Shown: positions 62,601 to 64,000 of the stretch, piece after piece
Position numbering within the stretch: position 1 is the stretch's first letter
Layout: every line of letters starts with the position of its first letter
Origin: Lithospermum erythrorhizon
Taxonomy: Eukaryota; Streptophyta; Magnoliopsida; Boraginales; Boraginaceae
Assembly (NCBI GenBank): GCA_019722365.1
Contig: JADFUC010000954.1
Span: 2,170,001 to 2,234,000, forward strand
Direction: 5' to 3'
Length of the DNA: 64,000 nt
Made by a program: the position numbers and the translations under genes
Notes under the pieces: model-generated
Database searches by the model: none
What the model saw: the letters and a program-made list of their open reading frames with translations, nothing else
Told to the model about the DNA's origin: nothing

Positions 62601-64000
62601 ATAATTTCCATACATATCTGACTTGTAATAATTAATACCTGCAATGGCACAATTCTATTTGCATGTTGAACCTTATATTATATGATTTGTATTTGTGGTC
62701 TTTTATTTCAAATTAAAATTTATCAAAATACAATTATATACCGCCATTTAAAGAATTATTTAGATCCGTTCGAAAAAGAGAGAAACACATTTTAAAGACA
62801 ACTCGTGCTTTTATATATACTAGTAAAATGTACGTGCATTGCAAATAAGTATTTTTGCTTCAAATATTTAAACTGAGATAATAAATAAAATAATTAACTA
62901 TTTACGTAAATTTATAAATTATACTTTTAATTTATATTATAATTTATTTTGTTTATAGTTTTATGATCCTTTGCAGTATTTTAATAATATAATTTTAATA
63001 ATAGATTAAAAGTTTTAATTTGTTACCATATTACTCTTTATTTTCAAGGTTTAATAAAAAAACACATTATGTAATTTTATTTATTGTTTGAAAACTGTCA
63101 ACTTTGTCTTTTAAATAATAAAAATGTACCTTATACTTCTTTTATCTATTGTTAAGCATCAAACTGTCGATTGATTAGTAGTATAAATTATTCATGAATT
63201 CTACTATTGATTTTATTTATGTATTTATTTTTAACATATTTTAATTGATGATTTAGATCAATAATATTTTAAAAACTGAATAATATCAAGAATATTTTAT
63301 GAAATTATCTCAATTTAGGACTCAAAACAGCCAAAAAATCGCATTAGATATCGCATTGAATGTGAAATCACCAAATAATTATATTGAAAATCGATAGAAT
63401 AAAATGACATACCTCTTTTAAAAACTATATCTTGTGGAACAAATTTTTTAATAAAGTTAAACCTCAATAGTATATATGTGATTTAATATTTACTTAATAT
63501 AAAACTTTTTAAAATTTTGAGATAAATAACAACTTTTAATAGAAAATGTCACAATCATTCCAAATAGAGATGAGATGCTTAATTTGTAGATTGAATGTTA
63601 TTTAATAAAAGTGGATTATATCACTTGTAATACTCTGTGTCGTGCATGTAATTTTTTAGATCATAATATCGATAGGTATAATTTCGTATAAAGTGAAAGC
63701 AATATAAGTATTATTATGACAGTATACTCTTATTTAGTTTCTTTATTCTTAATCAATATTAAATAGTAAAGATTGATTTTTTAATTTCCTTTCATATATT
63801 GAATTGACTCTAATTAATTTATTTAGCTTCTATAGTTTATGAATGAAACATTATTTAAGGATAAAAACTAACATGTTATACTTATATTATAATAAAAAAA
63901 TTCTAAAATAAAATATCAAAATCTATTACTCCACAAAATCTTAAATGATTATAAATGCTTTAACTTTAAATTATAGTGTGACAAACTCTTACTTCCATTG
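62601..64000. other. AT-rich right flank with a possible MITE
   Basis: No gene recognised. AAAATGTACGTGCATTGCA near 62825 and, in inverse sense, GTCGTGCATGTAATTTTTTA near 63639 could be the ends of a MITE of about 830 bp. The match is imperfect and no target duplication is evident. Confidence 0.35.

Noticed and set aside
1..64000. CRISPR array, bacterial operon or phage-like system
   Set aside because: All real genes are spliced and of plant families; no regularly spaced short repeats with unique spacers were seen.

Overview
The window is AT-rich eukaryotic DNA with GT-AG introns, long intergenic tracts, Ty1/copia relics, Stowaway-type MITEs and a tRNA-derived SINE. The protein families (plant E2F, LONELY GUY, HVA22-like, membrane-anchored GH9 endoglucanase) place it in a eudicot nuclear genome. 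I cannot name the species.

Genes, left to right: (1) a C2H2 zinc-finger protein with a divergent PARP-like C-terminal fold, minus strand, 3 exons, 4067-8138, intact. (2) A TRM6/GCD10-type subunit of the tRNA m1A58 methyltransferase, plus strand, 27608-33404; the last ten exons are clean, but the 5' exons carry stops, a frame break, a decayed exon duplication and a minisatellite. (3) An E2F transcription factor, plus strand, 13 exons, 35114-38845, intact (450 aa), with a leader made of tandem repeats that run into the start codon. (4) An HVA22-like gene, minus strand, 39679-41589, with frame breaks in its middle exons. (5) A membrane-anchored GH9 endo-1,4-beta-glucanase, plus strand, 6 exons, 45461-49189, intact (528 aa). 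(6) A LOG cytokinin-activating phosphoribohydrolase, minus strand, 7 exons, 50483-54021, intact (228 aa). From memory, the C2H2, HVA22-like and GH9 genes have close neighbours in the same order in Arabidopsis chromosome 1 (At1g75680/At1g75700/At1g75710), so this looks like a conserved block stretched by repeats. The genes are not an operon or a single pathway; they share only broad links to growth (cell cycle, cytokinin, cell wall, tRNA modification).

Repeat regions: a badly decayed Ty1/copia element (about 11.1-14.9 kb); a 950-bp fold-back element with very long terminal inverted repeats (16.9-17.9 kb); a gene-free 21.2-27.3 kb region marked by at least eight copies of a 40-bp CpG-rich module; and a gene-free right arm (56-62.6 kb). 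The right arm ends in a minus-strand LTR with a recognisable tRNA-Met primer binding site and a nested Stowaway MITE, and it holds a ninth copy of the 40-bp module.

I found no convincing new multi-gene system. The observations most worth following are the repeat-built E2F leader, the 40-bp module family, and the 5' decay of TRM6.
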